Source: Actinoplanes teichomyceticus ATCC 31121
Lineage (GTDB): Bacteria > Actinomycetota > Actinomycetes > Mycobacteriales > Micromonosporaceae
Length of the DNA stretch: 64,000 bases
NCBI RefSeq assembly: GCF_003711105.1
Contig: NZ_CP023865.1
Span: forward strand, 1,648,001-1,712,000
Direction of reading: 5' to 3'
Under the pieces are notes generated by a model. The model was not told where the DNA came from. It ran no database searches and worked only from the letters and a program-made list of their open reading frames with translations. The position numbers were made by a program, and so were the translations under genes. This document shows positions 54,450-63,479 of the stretch, one piece after another. Each line of letters starts with the position of its first letter. The stretch's first letter is position 1.

Positions 54450-55952
54450 ATGGCGAAGACACCTCGGGCCCGCAGGGCCACCGCAGCCGCAGCCACCGCT
54501 GTCGCCGTCATCGGCAGCGTGGCGATCACCCTCGTCCCGCCGTCCGCGGCGTACTCCGCGACCGGCGCCGTCCGTGCCGTGGTCGCGGCGGCGCCGGTGG
54601 TCACCGGCATATCCCCGTCCACCGGTCCACTCGGCGGCGGCACCCCGGTCGTCGTCCTGGGCTCGGGCTTCTCCACCCTCGACCCCGGCGACCCGCGCGC
54701 GGTCACCTTCGGCGACGTCCCGGCGGAACGCTTCGTGGTGGTCACCGACACCAAGCTCGTCGCCACCACCCCGGCCGGCGCCGGCACCGTGCCGGTCAAG
54801 GTCACCGGCAGCGGCGGCGCCGCCCGGACCGCTCCGGCCTTCGGCTTCCGGATGGAGCTGACCGCGGCCTTCGACGGCCTTGCGGCCCGGGCCACCGGCG
54901 GCACCGAGATCCCGGTCGAGGTCGGCGGGGGGACCGCCGGCGCCACGGCGGCGGCGTTCGCCGCCCTCAAGATCACCGCCCGGGTCGGCGGCCTGCCCGC
55001 GAAGGCGACCTGGGTGGACCCGACCCACCTGCGGGTCACCGCGCCCGCGACGTCCCGGACCACCCCGGCCGCCGTGCAGCTGGTGCACGACGGCTACGCC
55101 GGGCCGGAGTCCACCTCGAAGGTCGGCTACTTCCCCGTGGTCACCGCGGTCACCCCCGGCTCGATCCGGGTGGAGGGCGGCGAAGCCATCCGGATCACCG
55201 GGGCGGGCTTCCTCAGCGTGGACGAGTCGGACCCGGAGGCGGTGACCGTCGGCGGCGTCGCCGTGACCGCCTTCTCGGTGAACTCGGCGACCCAGATCGA
55301 GGCGGTCCTGCCGCCCGCCGCGGCCGGCGCCGCCACGGTGCGCGTCACGACCCCGGACGCGGCCAGCCCGGCGGAGGGGCCCGCGGTCACCTACCGCGGA
55401 GTGCTCGCCGTCGACGGCTCCGGCGACCAGTTCCTGCGCGCCGCCGGCGGCGCGCACGTGCTGACCGTCACCGGCGGCACGCTGGGCGCGACCGCCAGGG
55501 AGTACGCGGCGATGCCGGTCACCGTGCAGCTGGGCGCCGCCCGGCTCATGGCCGCCTATGTGGACCCGACCCACCTGCGGGTCCCGGTGCCCGCCCTGCG
55601 CACCGAGACGGCCGAGCTGCGGCTGGTCCAGGACCGCATCGCCGGACCGGCCACCACGCTGCCGGTCGGCGCGGTCGTCACCAGCCTGTCCGCGAGCAGC
55701 TCCCCGCTGGCCGGCGGCCGGACGGTGCAGGTCCGGGTGGCCGGCCTCGGCGCCGACGAGGCGTCCGGCTTCACGTTCGGCGCCACCCCGGCGACCTGCG
55801 AGAAGGGCGCCGCCGCGACGTCGCCGATGTTCGTCTGCACCGTCCCGGCGGCGGCCCAGGCCGGTCCGGTGCCGGTGCGGTTCACCACGGGCGGCGGCAC
55901 GGCGAGCCGGTTCACCGCGGCCGCCACGTTCACCTACACCGACATCGACTGA
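54450..55952 (+). CDS. Secreted TIG/IPT-domain protein 1
   Basis: This 500-residue exported protein has a signal peptide (TPRARRATAAAATAVAVIGS, cleavage near SAAYSA) and TIG/IPT immunoglobulin-like repeats: VVTGISPSTGPLGGGTPVVV (about 50-125), PVVTAVTPGSIRVEGGEAIR (about 230-305) and a third at VVTSLSASSSPLAGGRTVQV near the C-terminus. Other stretches, with GGTLGATAREYAAMPVTVQL-like motifs, resemble an unrecognised repeat. The ATG at 54450 is preferred. An earlier ATG at 54435 exists. It has a close relative in the next gene. Likely a cell-surface or extracellular binding protein. Confidence 0.8.
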   Translation: MAKTPRARRATAAAATAVAVIGSVAITLVPPSAAYSATGAVRAVVAAAPVVTGISPSTGPLGGGTPVVVLGSGFSTLDPGDPRAVTFGDVPAERFVVVTDTKLVATTPAGAGTVPVKVTGSGGAARTAPAFGFRMELTAAFDGLAARATGGTEIPVEVGGGTAGATAAAFAALKITARVGGLPAKATWVDPTHLRVTAPATSRTTPAAVQLVHDGYAGPESTSKVGYFPVVTAVTPGSIRVEGGEAIRITGAGFLSVDESDPEAVTVGGVAVTAFSVNSATQIEAVLPPAAAGAATVRVTTPDAASPAEGPAVTYRGVLAVDGSGDQFLRAAGGAHVLTVTGGTLGATAREYAAMPVTVQLGAARLMAAYVDPTHLRVPVPALRTETAELRLVQDRIAGPATTLPVGAVVTSLSASSSPLAGGRTVQVRVAGLGADEASGFTFGATPATCEKGAAATSPMFVCTVPAAAQAGPVPVRFTTGGGTASRFTAAATFTYTDID

Positions 55953-55963
55953 CGGGAAGCCTC

Positions 55964-57202
55964 ATGACGCACTCGAAGAAGCCCCGCCGCGCCGCCGGGC
56001 TCGCGGCCGCGGCCGTGCTCGTGGCGGCCGGCGTCCCGGCCGTCGCGACCGCCGCCCCGTACCGGGCGGGCGCCACCGCGACGGCGGCGGCCGCGAGCGC
56101 CGGGCTGACCGCCGCGTTCGAGGACCGGATCGCGGCCAGGCCGACCGGCGGCACGGTGATCCCGGTGACCGTGGGCGGCGGCACGGTCGGGGCGACCGCG
56201 GCCGCCTTCGGCACCCTGCGGATCACCGCCACGGTGGGCGGGGTCAGCGCCCCGGTGACCTGGGTGGACGAGAGCCACCTCAAGGTCACCGCGCCGGCCA
56301 CGACCAAAGCCACCACGGCGACGATGCGTCTGCTCAGCAAGGGCGTCCCCGGGCCGGAGTCGGCGTCGGTGGTGGCGTACCGCCCGGCGGTCACGGCGGT
56401 CGCCCCGGCCCGGATCAGCGCGGCCGGCGGCGCCACCGTGACCATCTCCGGGGCCGGCTTCCTCGGCGTGGACGCCACCGACCCGGCGGCGGTCACCTTC
56501 GGCGGCCGGGCCGCGACCTCGTTCACCGTGGTCTCCGCCACCCGGATCACCGCGGTCGCGCCGGCCGGGGCGGGCGGCTCGGCCGCCGTGACGGTCAAGA
56601 CAACCGGTGGCGTCAGCGAGGCGTCGGCCCGGGCCGCCGTCGGGTACGTGACCCCGCTCGGCATCGACGTCACCGGCGAACCGGCCGTCAAGGCCAGCGG
56701 TGGCCCGCTGGTCCTCACCGTCACCGGCGGCACGCTCGGCGAGGACGCCAAGGCGTTCGCCGCCGAGAAGGTCACCGTGCTGATGGGAACCAAGGTGCTC
56801 GCCGCGGCCTATGTGGACGAGACCCGCCTGCGCGTCACGGCGCCGGCCGCCGCCGTCGACTCGGCGCCCTTCACCGTCGTGCACAACGGCATCCCGGGCG
56901 AGCCCGCCGTGGTGACGGTGGCGCCGGTGGTGACCAGCCTGTCGCTCCGCAGCGACGTGCTCAGCGGCGGCGCCAAGGTCACCGTGCGGGCGGCCGGCGC
57001 GGGCATCGCGTCGGCGAGCGGCTTCACGTTCGGCGCGAACCCGGCGACGTGCGCCAAGCAGGGCACCGGGGCGGCGGTGGCGTTCCTGTGCACGGTCCCG
57101 CCGGCGGCCTCGGCCGGGCCGGTCGCGGTCGGCTTCACCTCCGGCACCGGCACCGCGAGCCGCTTCACCGGCGCGGCCACCTTCAGCTACACCGACAACT
57201 GA
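55964..57202 (+). CDS. Secreted TIG/IPT-domain protein 2, paralogue of the preceding gene
   Basis: This 412-residue exported protein has a signal peptide (KKPRRAAGLAAAAVLVAAGV, cleavage near ATAAPY) and shares the repeat layout of protein 1 from its second segment on: LTAAFEDRIAARPTGGTVIP, PAVTAVAPARISAAGGATVT, then GGTLGEDAKAFAAEKVTVLM and VVTSLSLRSDVLSGGAKVTV, ending in TASRFTGAATFSYTDN. It lacks the first TIG repeat of protein 1. The ATG at 55964 is 11 bases past the previous stop. The pair is a tandem duplication. Function unknown. Confidence 0.82.
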   Translation: MTHSKKPRRAAGLAAAAVLVAAGVPAVATAAPYRAGATATAAAASAGLTAAFEDRIAARPTGGTVIPVTVGGGTVGATAAAFGTLRITATVGGVSAPVTWVDESHLKVTAPATTKATTATMRLLSKGVPGPESASVVAYRPAVTAVAPARISAAGGATVTISGAGFLGVDATDPAAVTFGGRAATSFTVVSATRITAVAPAGAGGSAAVTVKTTGGVSEASARAAVGYVTPLGIDVTGEPAVKASGGPLVLTVTGGTLGEDAKAFAAEKVTVLMGTKVLAAAYVDETRLRVTAPAAAVDSAPFTVVHNGIPGEPAVVTVAPVVTSLSLRSDVLSGGAKVTVRAAGAGIASASGFTFGANPATCAKQGTGAAVAFLCTVPPAASAGPVAVGFTSGTGTASRFTGAATFSYTDN

Positions 57203-57251
57203 CGGCCGACAACTGACGGCCGGCGGCTGCGGCCGCGGGTGGGCGCGACGC

Positions 57252-58010
57252 TCAGGACGGGGCCGGCGCGGTGGGCGCGACACCCAGGACGGGGGCCGGG
57301 GCGGCGGGCGCGACGCCGGCGGCCTGACGGTCCGCGGCGGCTCGGGCGAAGCCGCGGATCAGCGGGTGCGGGGCGGTGCCGGACAGCTCCGGCTGGAACA
57401 GCGTGGCGAGGAAGAACGGGTGGCCGGGGAGCTCGGCCACCCGTACCTCGCCGCTGTCGTCGTGGCCGGTGAACCGCATCCCGTGGGCGCGCAGCAGTGC
57501 CAGGTGGGCCGGGGCGAGCCCGTACGAGCAGTGGTAGCGCTCGACCGTGCGGGCCGTGCCGAGCAGACGCTCCACCAGCGAGCCGGGGGCCAGTTCGACC
57601 GCCGCCTCGTGCCCGGCCAGCGAGCAGGACAGCGGGACGATGAGCTCGTCGCCGGGGGCGGTCCGGCCGTACTCCGCGTGCCCGGCACCGGCGAAGCCGC
57701 AGACGTCGCGGGCGAACTCCAGCAGCGCGTGCTGGAAGCCGCCGCAGGTGCCGAGGAACGGGATCCCCTCCACCCGGGCGGTCCGGGCCGCGGCGACGCC
57801 GCCGGCCTCGCTCGCGTACGGGCTCCCGGGCACCAGCCACACGCCGGCGAACCCGCGCAGCGCCTCCGGGTCCTCGGCCACCGGCGTCGGCACCCAGTAC
57901 ACGTCCAGGTCGAGACCCTCCTCCTCGCGCAGCGCGTCGATGATCGTGGGAATGCGCGTGTGCGCGCGAACCGTCGGTGACCGGTCACCGACCAGGGCGA
58001 TGGAAATCAT
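57252..58010 (-). CDS. CTP-synthase-C-terminus-related glutamine amidotransferase-like protein
   Basis: This 252-residue class I amidotransferase-like protein resembles the C-terminal half of CTP synthase. The nucleophile is C89 in PFLGTCGGFQHALLEFAR. The usual HPE is replaced by QPE (ATLFQPELSG, Q206-E208), so standard ammonia release is doubtful. I recall a family in which this Cys can be selenocysteine. Here the codon is ordinary Cys. The N-terminus ISIALVGDRSPTVRAHTRIP is a conserved part. The C-terminal tail is Ala/Pro-rich. It diverges from a LysR gene. Function unknown. Confidence 0.83.
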   Translation of the reverse strand: MISIALVGDRSPTVRAHTRIPTIIDALREEEGLDLDVYWVPTPVAEDPEALRGFAGVWLVPGSPYASEAGGVAAARTARVEGIPFLGTCGGFQHALLEFARDVCGFAGAGHAEYGRTAPGDELIVPLSCSLAGHEAAVELAPGSLVERLLGTARTVERYHCSYGLAPAHLALLRAHGMRFTGHDDSGEVRVAELPGHPFFLATLFQPELSGTAPHPLIRGFARAAADRQAAGVAPAAPAPVLGVAPTAPAPS

Positions 58011-58082
58011 GTCGCCATCCTCGGCCGCCCGGGCAGATCACGTCCAACGATCGTCGCTGTACCCGGCATTAGCCTTGCTGAT

Positions 58083-58955
58083 GTGGATCCGCACCTGCTG
58101 CGCACCTTCGTCGAGGTCGCCGAGACCGGCTCGTTCTCCGCCGCCGCCGAGCGGTTGCGCTACACCCAGTCCGCGGTGTCCCAGCAGATCGCCGCCCTGG
58201 AGGCCGACCTGGGGACGGCGCTGCTGACCAGGCGGCCGGTGGCGCTGACCGCGGCCGGCGAGCGGCTGCTGCGGCACGCCCGGCTCCTTCTGGTACGGCT
58301 GGCAGCCGCCCGCGCCGACGTCACCCGTACCGCCGCCCCGCCCGGGCGGCTGGGCCTGGCGCTCACCCCGCTCGCCTGGACGCCTCCGGTCGCCGCCGCC
58401 CTCGCCCGGATCCGTGCCACCTCCGCCCGCCTGCGCCCCCGCCTGCTGATCGCCGACCTGCCCGCGGTGGTCACCGCCACCGCCACCGGCGCGACGGACC
58501 TCGGCCTGGTGGACGGATTCACCGCGCCCAGCGACCCGCTGCGCCTGCCCGAGCCGGGTGATCCACGGCCGGTCCGGGTGACCGAGAGCCCGGCCGTGGT
58601 CGCCGTCCCGGCCGGGCACCCGCTGGCCCGGCACGCCTCGGTCGATCTGGCCGACCTGGCCGACGCGTACTGGATCGAGGCGTCCCGGGTCGCGCCGCTG
58701 GACCGCCTGCCGGTCGACGGGCTGCGGGCCGGGCTGCACTACGACGGCGCCGAGGTGACGGTCCTGACCGGGCTGGTCGCCGCCGGGCACGGGCTGGCGC
58801 TGCTGCCCGCCCCGCTGCTGGCCGGGCGCGCCGATCTGGTGGCGGTGCCGATCGGCGCGCCGCGCCTGGTGCACCGGGTCGAGCTGCTGCGCGCCCCGGC
58901 TGCCGCGGACCCGACCGAGCCGGCCGCCCGGCTGGCCGCCCTGCTCACCGGCTGA
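58083..58955 (+). CDS. LysR-family transcriptional regulator
   Basis: This 290-residue LysR regulator has the N-terminal winged helix (HLLRTFVEVAETGSFSAAAE followed by RLRYTQSAVSQQIAALEADL). The effector domain follows, with GRLGLALTPLAWTPPVAAAL and late GLALLPAPLLAGRADLVAVP. The GTG at 58083 is the start. It diverges from the amidotransferase-like gene with 72 bases between, so it probably controls that gene. It converges on the endonuclease IV gene. The inducer is unknown. Confidence 0.93.
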   Translation: MDPHLLRTFVEVAETGSFSAAAERLRYTQSAVSQQIAALEADLGTALLTRRPVALTAAGERLLRHARLLLVRLAAARADVTRTAAPPGRLGLALTPLAWTPPVAAALARIRATSARLRPRLLIADLPAVVTATATGATDLGLVDGFTAPSDPLRLPEPGDPRPVRVTESPAVVAVPAGHPLARHASVDLADLADAYWIEASRVAPLDRLPVDGLRAGLHYDGAEVTVLTGLVAAGHGLALLPAPLLAGRADLVAVPIGAPRLVHRVELLRAPAAADPTEPAARLAALLTG

Positions 58956-58964
58956 GACCCCGGG

Positions 58965-59828
58965 TCAGGCGTCGCGCAGCCCCTTGAGCAGCGCGATGTC
59001 CGCCGCGTGCCCCTCGTGCTCGACCGTCGGGGTCTCCACGATGACCGGCACGCCCGCGGTGGCCGGATGCCGGAACAGCTCCGCGAACGGGGCCGTGCCG
59101 ATCCGGCCCTTGCCGATCGTCTCGTGCCGGTCCCGGGTCGACCCGCAGTCGTCCTTCGAGTCGTTCGCGTGGATCAGCTGCAGGCGCCCCGGACCGGCCG
59201 CGGCCACCAGGGCGTCCAGCGTCGCGGTCATCCCGCCCGGGGTGACCAGGTCGTGACCGGCCGCCCAGGCGTGGCAGGTGTCGAAGCAGACGCCCAGCCA
59301 CGGGTGCCCCTCGACAGCCGCCAGATAGGCCTCCAGGTCCTGCACCTTCGACGCCAGGCTGCGGCCGCCGCCGGCGCTCGGCTCGACCAGCAGCCGGGGC
59401 AGCCCCTCGGCGGCGGCCGTGTCCAGCAGCGGCAGCAGCCGCTCGTGCAGCTGGTGCATGGCCTTGTCGGCGTGGGCCTCGTCGACCGAGCTGCCGGCGT
59501 GGTAGACCACGGCCGTCGCGCCGATCGCCCGGCCGCGCCGCAGCGCGTGCTCCAGCGCGGCGACCGAGCGCTCCACCGTCAACTCGGTCGGTGACCCCAG
59601 GTTGACCAGCAACGACGCGTGAATGTACGCGGGCAGCTCCCGCTCGCCGATCCCGTCCCGGAACAGCGCGTCCTGCTTCGGGTCCCCGGGCGGCAGCGCC
59701 CAGCCTCGGGAGTTGGCGACGTACACCTGCAGAGTTTCCGAGCCCGCCGCGTCGACGTACGGGAGGGCGGCCTTGGCCAGCCCGCCCGACGTCTTCGTGT
59801 GCGACCCGATCCGGCGGTCTAGAAGCAC
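58965..59828 (-). CDS. nfo: Endonuclease IV (AP endonuclease, Nfo family)
   Basis: This 287-residue zinc TIM-barrel endonuclease cuts DNA at abasic sites. Zinc ligands appear in VVYHAGSSVDE, LLVEPSAGGG, GVCFDTCHAWAAGHD, IHANDSKDDCGSTRDRH and IVETPTVEHEG. The family start RIGSHTKTSGGLAKA is reached from a GTG at 59828, which overlaps the pknL 3' end by 10 bases. The frame continues upstream inside pknL, but only as its shadow. It is the second gene of a pknL-nfo operon. Confidence 0.93.
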   Translation of the reverse strand: MLLDRRIGSHTKTSGGLAKAALPYVDAAGSETLQVYVANSRGWALPPGDPKQDALFRDGIGERELPAYIHASLLVNLGSPTELTVERSVAALEHALRRGRAIGATAVVYHAGSSVDEAHADKAMHQLHERLLPLLDTAAAEGLPRLLVEPSAGGGRSLASKVQDLEAYLAAVEGHPWLGVCFDTCHAWAAGHDLVTPGGMTATLDALVAAAGPGRLQLIHANDSKDDCGSTRDRHETIGKGRIGTAPFAELFRHPATAGVPVIVETPTVEHEGHAADIALLKGLRDA

Positions 59829-61804
59829 TGCAGCTGCACCGGGCTCTGCGGGGCGACCTGCTGGTTCGGGCCGGGGTTCTGCGCGAACACGGTGCCGTTC
59901 GGGTTGAGCCCGCCGATCTGCGCGACCAGGCCCGCGCCCTCCAGCGTCGCCTTCGCCTGCTGGCACGGCTGACGGCCCACGTCCGGCACGGTGACCAGCG
60001 GCGGCCCCTTGCTGACGTCGAGGGTGATCTCGGCGTTCTTCTCCACCCCGGTGCCGGGTTTCGGTGTCTGGGCGAGCACCTGGTCGGCCGGCTGGTCACT
60101 GTCCTTGGAGCGTTCCAGCGCGGTCAGCCCGAGCTCCTGCAGCTTGCCGCGGGCCTCGTTGATGTTCATCCCGACCAGGTTCGGCACGGTGATCGGCGCG
60201 CGGCCCTTGCTCAGCACGACGGTGACCGTCTCGCCCGGCTTGAGCTCGGTCCCGGCCCGGGGGCTCAGCGAGATCACCACACCCTCCGGCACGGTGTCGC
60301 TGTACTGCCCCTTGCCCTCCCTGTACTTCAGGCCGAGCTCCTCCAGCGAGCCCTTGGCGCTGGCCGCCTCCTGCCCGCTCAGGTCGGGCACCGCGTGCAC
60401 CTCGGGGCCGAGCGACAGGATCAGGGTCAGCGTCTCGCCCTTGACCACCCGCTCGCCGGGGCCGGGGTTCTGGCTGACCACCGAATCCTTGGCGACGGTG
60501 TCGCTGTACCGCCCGTCGCCGTAGAACACGCCGAAGCCGGCTTTCGCGGCGGCCTCCTCGGCCGCCGCCTTGGGCAGGGTCAGCAGGCTGGGGGCGTCGG
60601 TGTAGCGGCCCACGGCGAGCCACCAGGTGCTGCCGAGCACGACCAGGACGGTCACCGCGATCAGCGAGATCAGCGAGGCCCGGCGGCGGTCGGCGAAGAG
60701 CCCCTCGCGGTGCGGCTCGGCCGCGCCCCGGCGATGCGGCGCGCTCCGGGCGCCGCCGTGCTCGGGCAGCCGTGCCCAGGACGGGCGGTGGCCGCCCGGG
60801 TGGTGGGCGGCGGGGACCGGCGGGACCAGGGCGGTGGCGTCCGCGGCGGGCACCGTCGGCACGATCGTGGTGGCGTCGGCGGGCCGCCCGGGGACCGGGC
60901 TCAGCAGCGCGGTCGCCGCGTCCGCCGTGCCCAGCGTGTCGCGGACCGCCTGGACCTCGGTGAGCAGCCGGCCGGCGTCGGTCGGGCGCTCGCCCGGGTT
61001 GCGGCGGGTGGCCCGGGCGACCAGGCCGTCGAGCGCCCGCGGCAGGCCGGGGACCAGCGCCGACGGGGCCGGCACGTCGTTGTCCACGTGTTTCCAGGCG
61101 ACCTCGACCGGATCGGCGGCGTCGTACGGCACCCGGCCGGTGAGCATCTCGAACAGGACGATGCCGGCCGAGTACACGTCGGTACGGGCGTCCGCCTGGC
61201 CGGCCTGCACCAGCTCCGGAGCGACGTACGCCACGGTGGCCATCAGCTGGCCGGACTCGTCGACCGTGCTCGCCTCGATGGCCCGCGCCAGACCGAAGTC
61301 GGCGACCTTGACCACGGCGTCCACCAGGTCGTTCGTGCCGCCGCTGGGCGCCTCGGCGACCAGCACGTTCTCCGGCTTGACGTCGCGGTGCACCAGGCCG
61401 GCGCGGTGCGCGGCGGCGATCGCGGCGAGCATCTGCTCCAGGATGGCCAGCGCCTCGACCGGGGTCAGCCGGGTGCGCTGGGCCAGCAGGTCACGCAGCG
61501 TGCGGCCCTGGACGAACTCCATCACCAGGTACGGCAGGCCCTCGTGCCGGCCCTGGTCGTAGACGGCCACGACGTTCGGGTGGGTGAGCCGGGCGATGGT
61601 CTTCGCCTCGTCGGTGAACCGGTCGACGAAGTGGACGTTCGTGGCCTGCGACGGGTGGATGATCTTGAGCGCGACGGGGCGCCCGAGCCGTTCGTCGGTG
61701 GCCCGGTACACGGTCGCCATGCCACCACGGGCGACGCGACCGGTGATCCGGTAGCGCCCGTCAATCGTTGTGCCGATCAACGTATCGGCGACTGTGGTGT
61801 CCAT
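59819..61804 (-). CDS. pknL: PknL-type Ser/Thr protein kinase with four PASTA domains
   Basis: This 661-residue Hanks-type kinase has the kinase domain at about 17-280: Gly loop VARGGMATVYRATDE, Lys in VALKIIHP, HRDVKPENVL, DFGLARAIEA and VAYVAPELVQ. A Pro/Ala linker and one membrane helix (SLISLIAVTVLVVLGSTWWLA, about 375-395) follow. Four extracellular PASTA repeats then run to the end, which probably bind peptidoglycan. Mycobacterial PknL, as I recall, lacks PASTA, so this is a longer form. It overlaps nfo downstream. The DNA-binding substrate candidate (Rv2175c-like) is two genes away. Confidence 0.93.
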   Translation of the reverse strand: MDTTVADTLIGTTIDGRYRITGRVARGGMATVYRATDERLGRPVALKIIHPSQATNVHFVDRFTDEAKTIARLTHPNVVAVYDQGRHEGLPYLVMEFVQGRTLRDLLAQRTRLTPVEALAILEQMLAAIAAAHRAGLVHRDVKPENVLVAEAPSGGTNDLVDAVVKVADFGLARAIEASTVDESGQLMATVAYVAPELVQAGQADARTDVYSAGIVLFEMLTGRVPYDAADPVEVAWKHVDNDVPAPSALVPGLPRALDGLVARATRRNPGERPTDAGRLLTEVQAVRDTLGTADAATALLSPVPGRPADATTIVPTVPAADATALVPPVPAAHHPGGHRPSWARLPEHGGARSAPHRRGAAEPHREGLFADRRRASLISLIAVTVLVVLGSTWWLAVGRYTDAPSLLTLPKAAAEEAAAKAGFGVFYGDGRYSDTVAKDSVVSQNPGPGERVVKGETLTLILSLGPEVHAVPDLSGQEAASAKGSLEELGLKYREGKGQYSDTVPEGVVISLSPRAGTELKPGETVTVVLSKGRAPITVPNLVGMNINEARGKLQELGLTALERSKDSDQPADQVLAQTPKPGTGVEKNAEITLDVSKGPPLVTVPDVGRQPCQQAKATLEGAGLVAQIGGLNPNGTVFAQNPGPNQQVAPQSPVQLQCF

Positions 61805-61927
61805 CGGCGTGAAGTGTATGTGTCTTTCCGGCGGGGGTGACCCAGGATGTCACAGCTGAGTCCAAACGGGTACCTGCGCGACGGTGACCTGCGCCGATCG
61901 ACCGGCGACCGGTCCGTTTCCCCGGCT

Positions 61928-62761
61928 TCATCCGGTCTTCGGCCATCGGTGGCGGTGTCGCCACCGATGGCCGGTGTCCCCTTCCGGCCGGTCCGTGGCG
62001 GGCTCCGCCGATGCGCCCGGCGCGGTGGGCGAGCCGGCGCCGGACGGCTCGGCCGGCGCCGGGCTGCCGGTGACCGGAGCGCTGGAGGCGGGCGAGGTCG
62101 GGGTGGGCGCCGGCGGGGTGACGCAGTGGCACTCCGGGGTGCCGGTCCGCGGGCGCGTGGCGGTGGGCCGGCCGGCGGTGTCCGGGGCCCGGCCGCCGCG
62201 GGTGGCCGCGCGCGTGCCGGCCGGGACCGGGGCCCGGCCGGTGGCGTGGTCGGTCGTCGCCGCGGCACGCGACGCGGCGGTCCCCGGGCGGGCCACCGGC
62301 CCGGTCCGGGAGGCGGGCTCGCCGGTGGGCGGCTCGGTCGCCGGCGGTTCGCCGGTGGGCGGCCGGTTCCCGGGCGGCCGCTTCGCCGGCGGCCGGTGCC
62401 CGGGCGGTCGGTCGGCGGGTGGCCTCGCCCGGTGGGTCGTCGCGGCCGGTGGCGCCGCGGCGGCCCGGGCCCGGTCCGCGCGGGTGTCCGCCAGGCTCCG
62501 GGTCACCAGCAGGTACGACCCGATCGCGCCGACCAGCGCGACGAGACAGAGCGCGGTGATGCCGAGGAGTCGCCGGGGTGGCCGGGCGTCCGGCTCCGCG
62601 GGCACGGTGCGCCACTCCATCAGCGCTCCGGGGAACGTGCTCAGCCCGGTGGACGTCACGTCCGGCCCCGCGGCGCGCCCGGCCGGGCGGCGGCCCAGGT
62701 CGTATTTCACCGAGCGCCACGCTCCGCGCAGCTCGTCGCGGATCCGTAGCCACAGGCTCAT
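61928..62761 (-). CDS. Single-pass membrane protein with long proline-rich tail
   Basis: This 277-residue protein has a basic cytoplasmic N-terminus (SLWLRIRDELRGAWRSVKYD), one membrane helix (LLGITALCLVALVGAIGSYL, about 75-100), then about 170 residues rich in Pro, Ala, Arg and Thr with repeats such as PPGNRPPTGEPPATEPPTGE, and two Cys in PECHCVTPP. The tail is probably extracytoplasmic. The ATG is at 62761. It lies between pknL and the divergent Rv2175c homologue, so it may be a PknL-linked envelope protein. No family recognised. Confidence 0.75.
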   Translation of the reverse strand: MSLWLRIRDELRGAWRSVKYDLGRRPAGRAAGPDVTSTGLSTFPGALMEWRTVPAEPDARPPRRLLGITALCLVALVGAIGSYLLVTRSLADTRADRARAAAAPPAATTHRARPPADRPPGHRPPAKRPPGNRPPTGEPPATEPPTGEPASRTGPVARPGTAASRAAATTDHATGRAPVPAGTRAATRGGRAPDTAGRPTATRPRTGTPECHCVTPPAPTPTSPASSAPVTGSPAPAEPSGAGSPTAPGASAEPATDRPEGDTGHRWRHRHRWPKTG

Positions 62762-62797
62762 CAACAGCTCTCCGATCTGGTCTGGCACGCTGTACGC

Positions 62798-63148
62798 GTG
62801 AGCGAACCCGTCACCACCGAACCGGCCGGATGGATCAACCTGCCGGACCTGTCCGAGAAGCTCGGCGTGTCGATCAGCAAGGTCAACCAGATGATCAAGG
62901 ACGGCCACCTGATCGCCGTCCGCCGGGACGGCGTCCGGGTGGTCCCTGAGGAACTGGTGGCCAACGACACCGTCCGCAAGCACCTGCCGGGCGTGCTGAC
63001 CCTGCTCCGCGACGCCGGGTACAACGACGAAGAGGCCCTCCGGTGGCTGTATGCGGCGGACCCGCAGGTCGGCGGCAGCCCGGCGATCGCGCTCGGCGGA
63101 CCGCAGGCGCGCGAGATCAAGCGGCGCGCGCAGGCGCTGGGTTTCTGA
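62798..63148 (+). CDS. Rv2175c-family DNA-binding protein
   Basis: This 116-residue protein has a winged-helix-like fold and matches Rv2175c, a DNA-binding protein known as a PknL substrate: GWINLPDLSEKLGVSISKVN, then MIKDGHLIAVRRDGVRVVPE, LPGVLTLLRDAGYNDEEALR and a terminal REIKRRAQALGF. Several N-terminal Thr (PVTTEP) could be phosphorylated. The GTG is at 62798, 36 bases from the membrane-protein gene on the other strand. It leads a short operon with the two lycopene cyclase genes. Confidence 0.9.
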   Translation: MSEPVTTEPAGWINLPDLSEKLGVSISKVNQMIKDGHLIAVRRDGVRVVPEELVANDTVRKHLPGVLTLLRDAGYNDEEALRWLYAADPQVGGSPAIALGGPQAREIKRRAQALGF

Positions 63149-63152
63149 GCGG

Positions 63153-63479
63153 ATGCGGCACCTGGCGTACCTCGCCGTGCTCGCCGGATGCCTGGCCGGC
63201 GCCCTGTGGCTGGAGCCGATCCTGCGGGTCAACGTGCTGCGCCGGTGGCGGCGGCTGGCGCTGACCGTGCTGCCGGTGGCGGCCGTCTTCGTGCTCTGGG
63301 ACCTGGCCGCGATCGCCGCCGGTCACTGGACCTTCGACCCGGCGCAGATCACCGGCATCCACCTCGGCGGCGGGCTGCCGCTGGACGAGGTGCTGTTCTT
63401 CGTGGTCGTACCGATCTGTGCGGTGCTCGGATTCGAGGCGGTCCGCGCGGTGCTGCGACGGCCGGCGGGGGACGAGTGA
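63153..63479 (+). CDS. Lycopene cyclase domain subunit (CrtYc type)
   Basis: This 108-residue membrane protein has three helices, with the lycopene cyclase domain motif FVLWDLAAIAAGHWTFDP followed by GIHLGGGLPLDEVLFFVVVP. The PLDEVLFF loop is the hallmark. It works as half of a heterodimeric cyclase that closes carotenoid rings. The ATG at 63153 is 4 bases past the previous stop. The next gene's start overlaps its stop as GTGA, so the two halves are made together. Confidence 0.88.
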   Translation: MRHLAYLAVLAGCLAGALWLEPILRVNVLRRWRRLALTVLPVAAVFVLWDLAAIAAGHWTFDPAQITGIHLGGGLPLDEVLFFVVVPICAVLGFEAVRAVLRRPAGDE

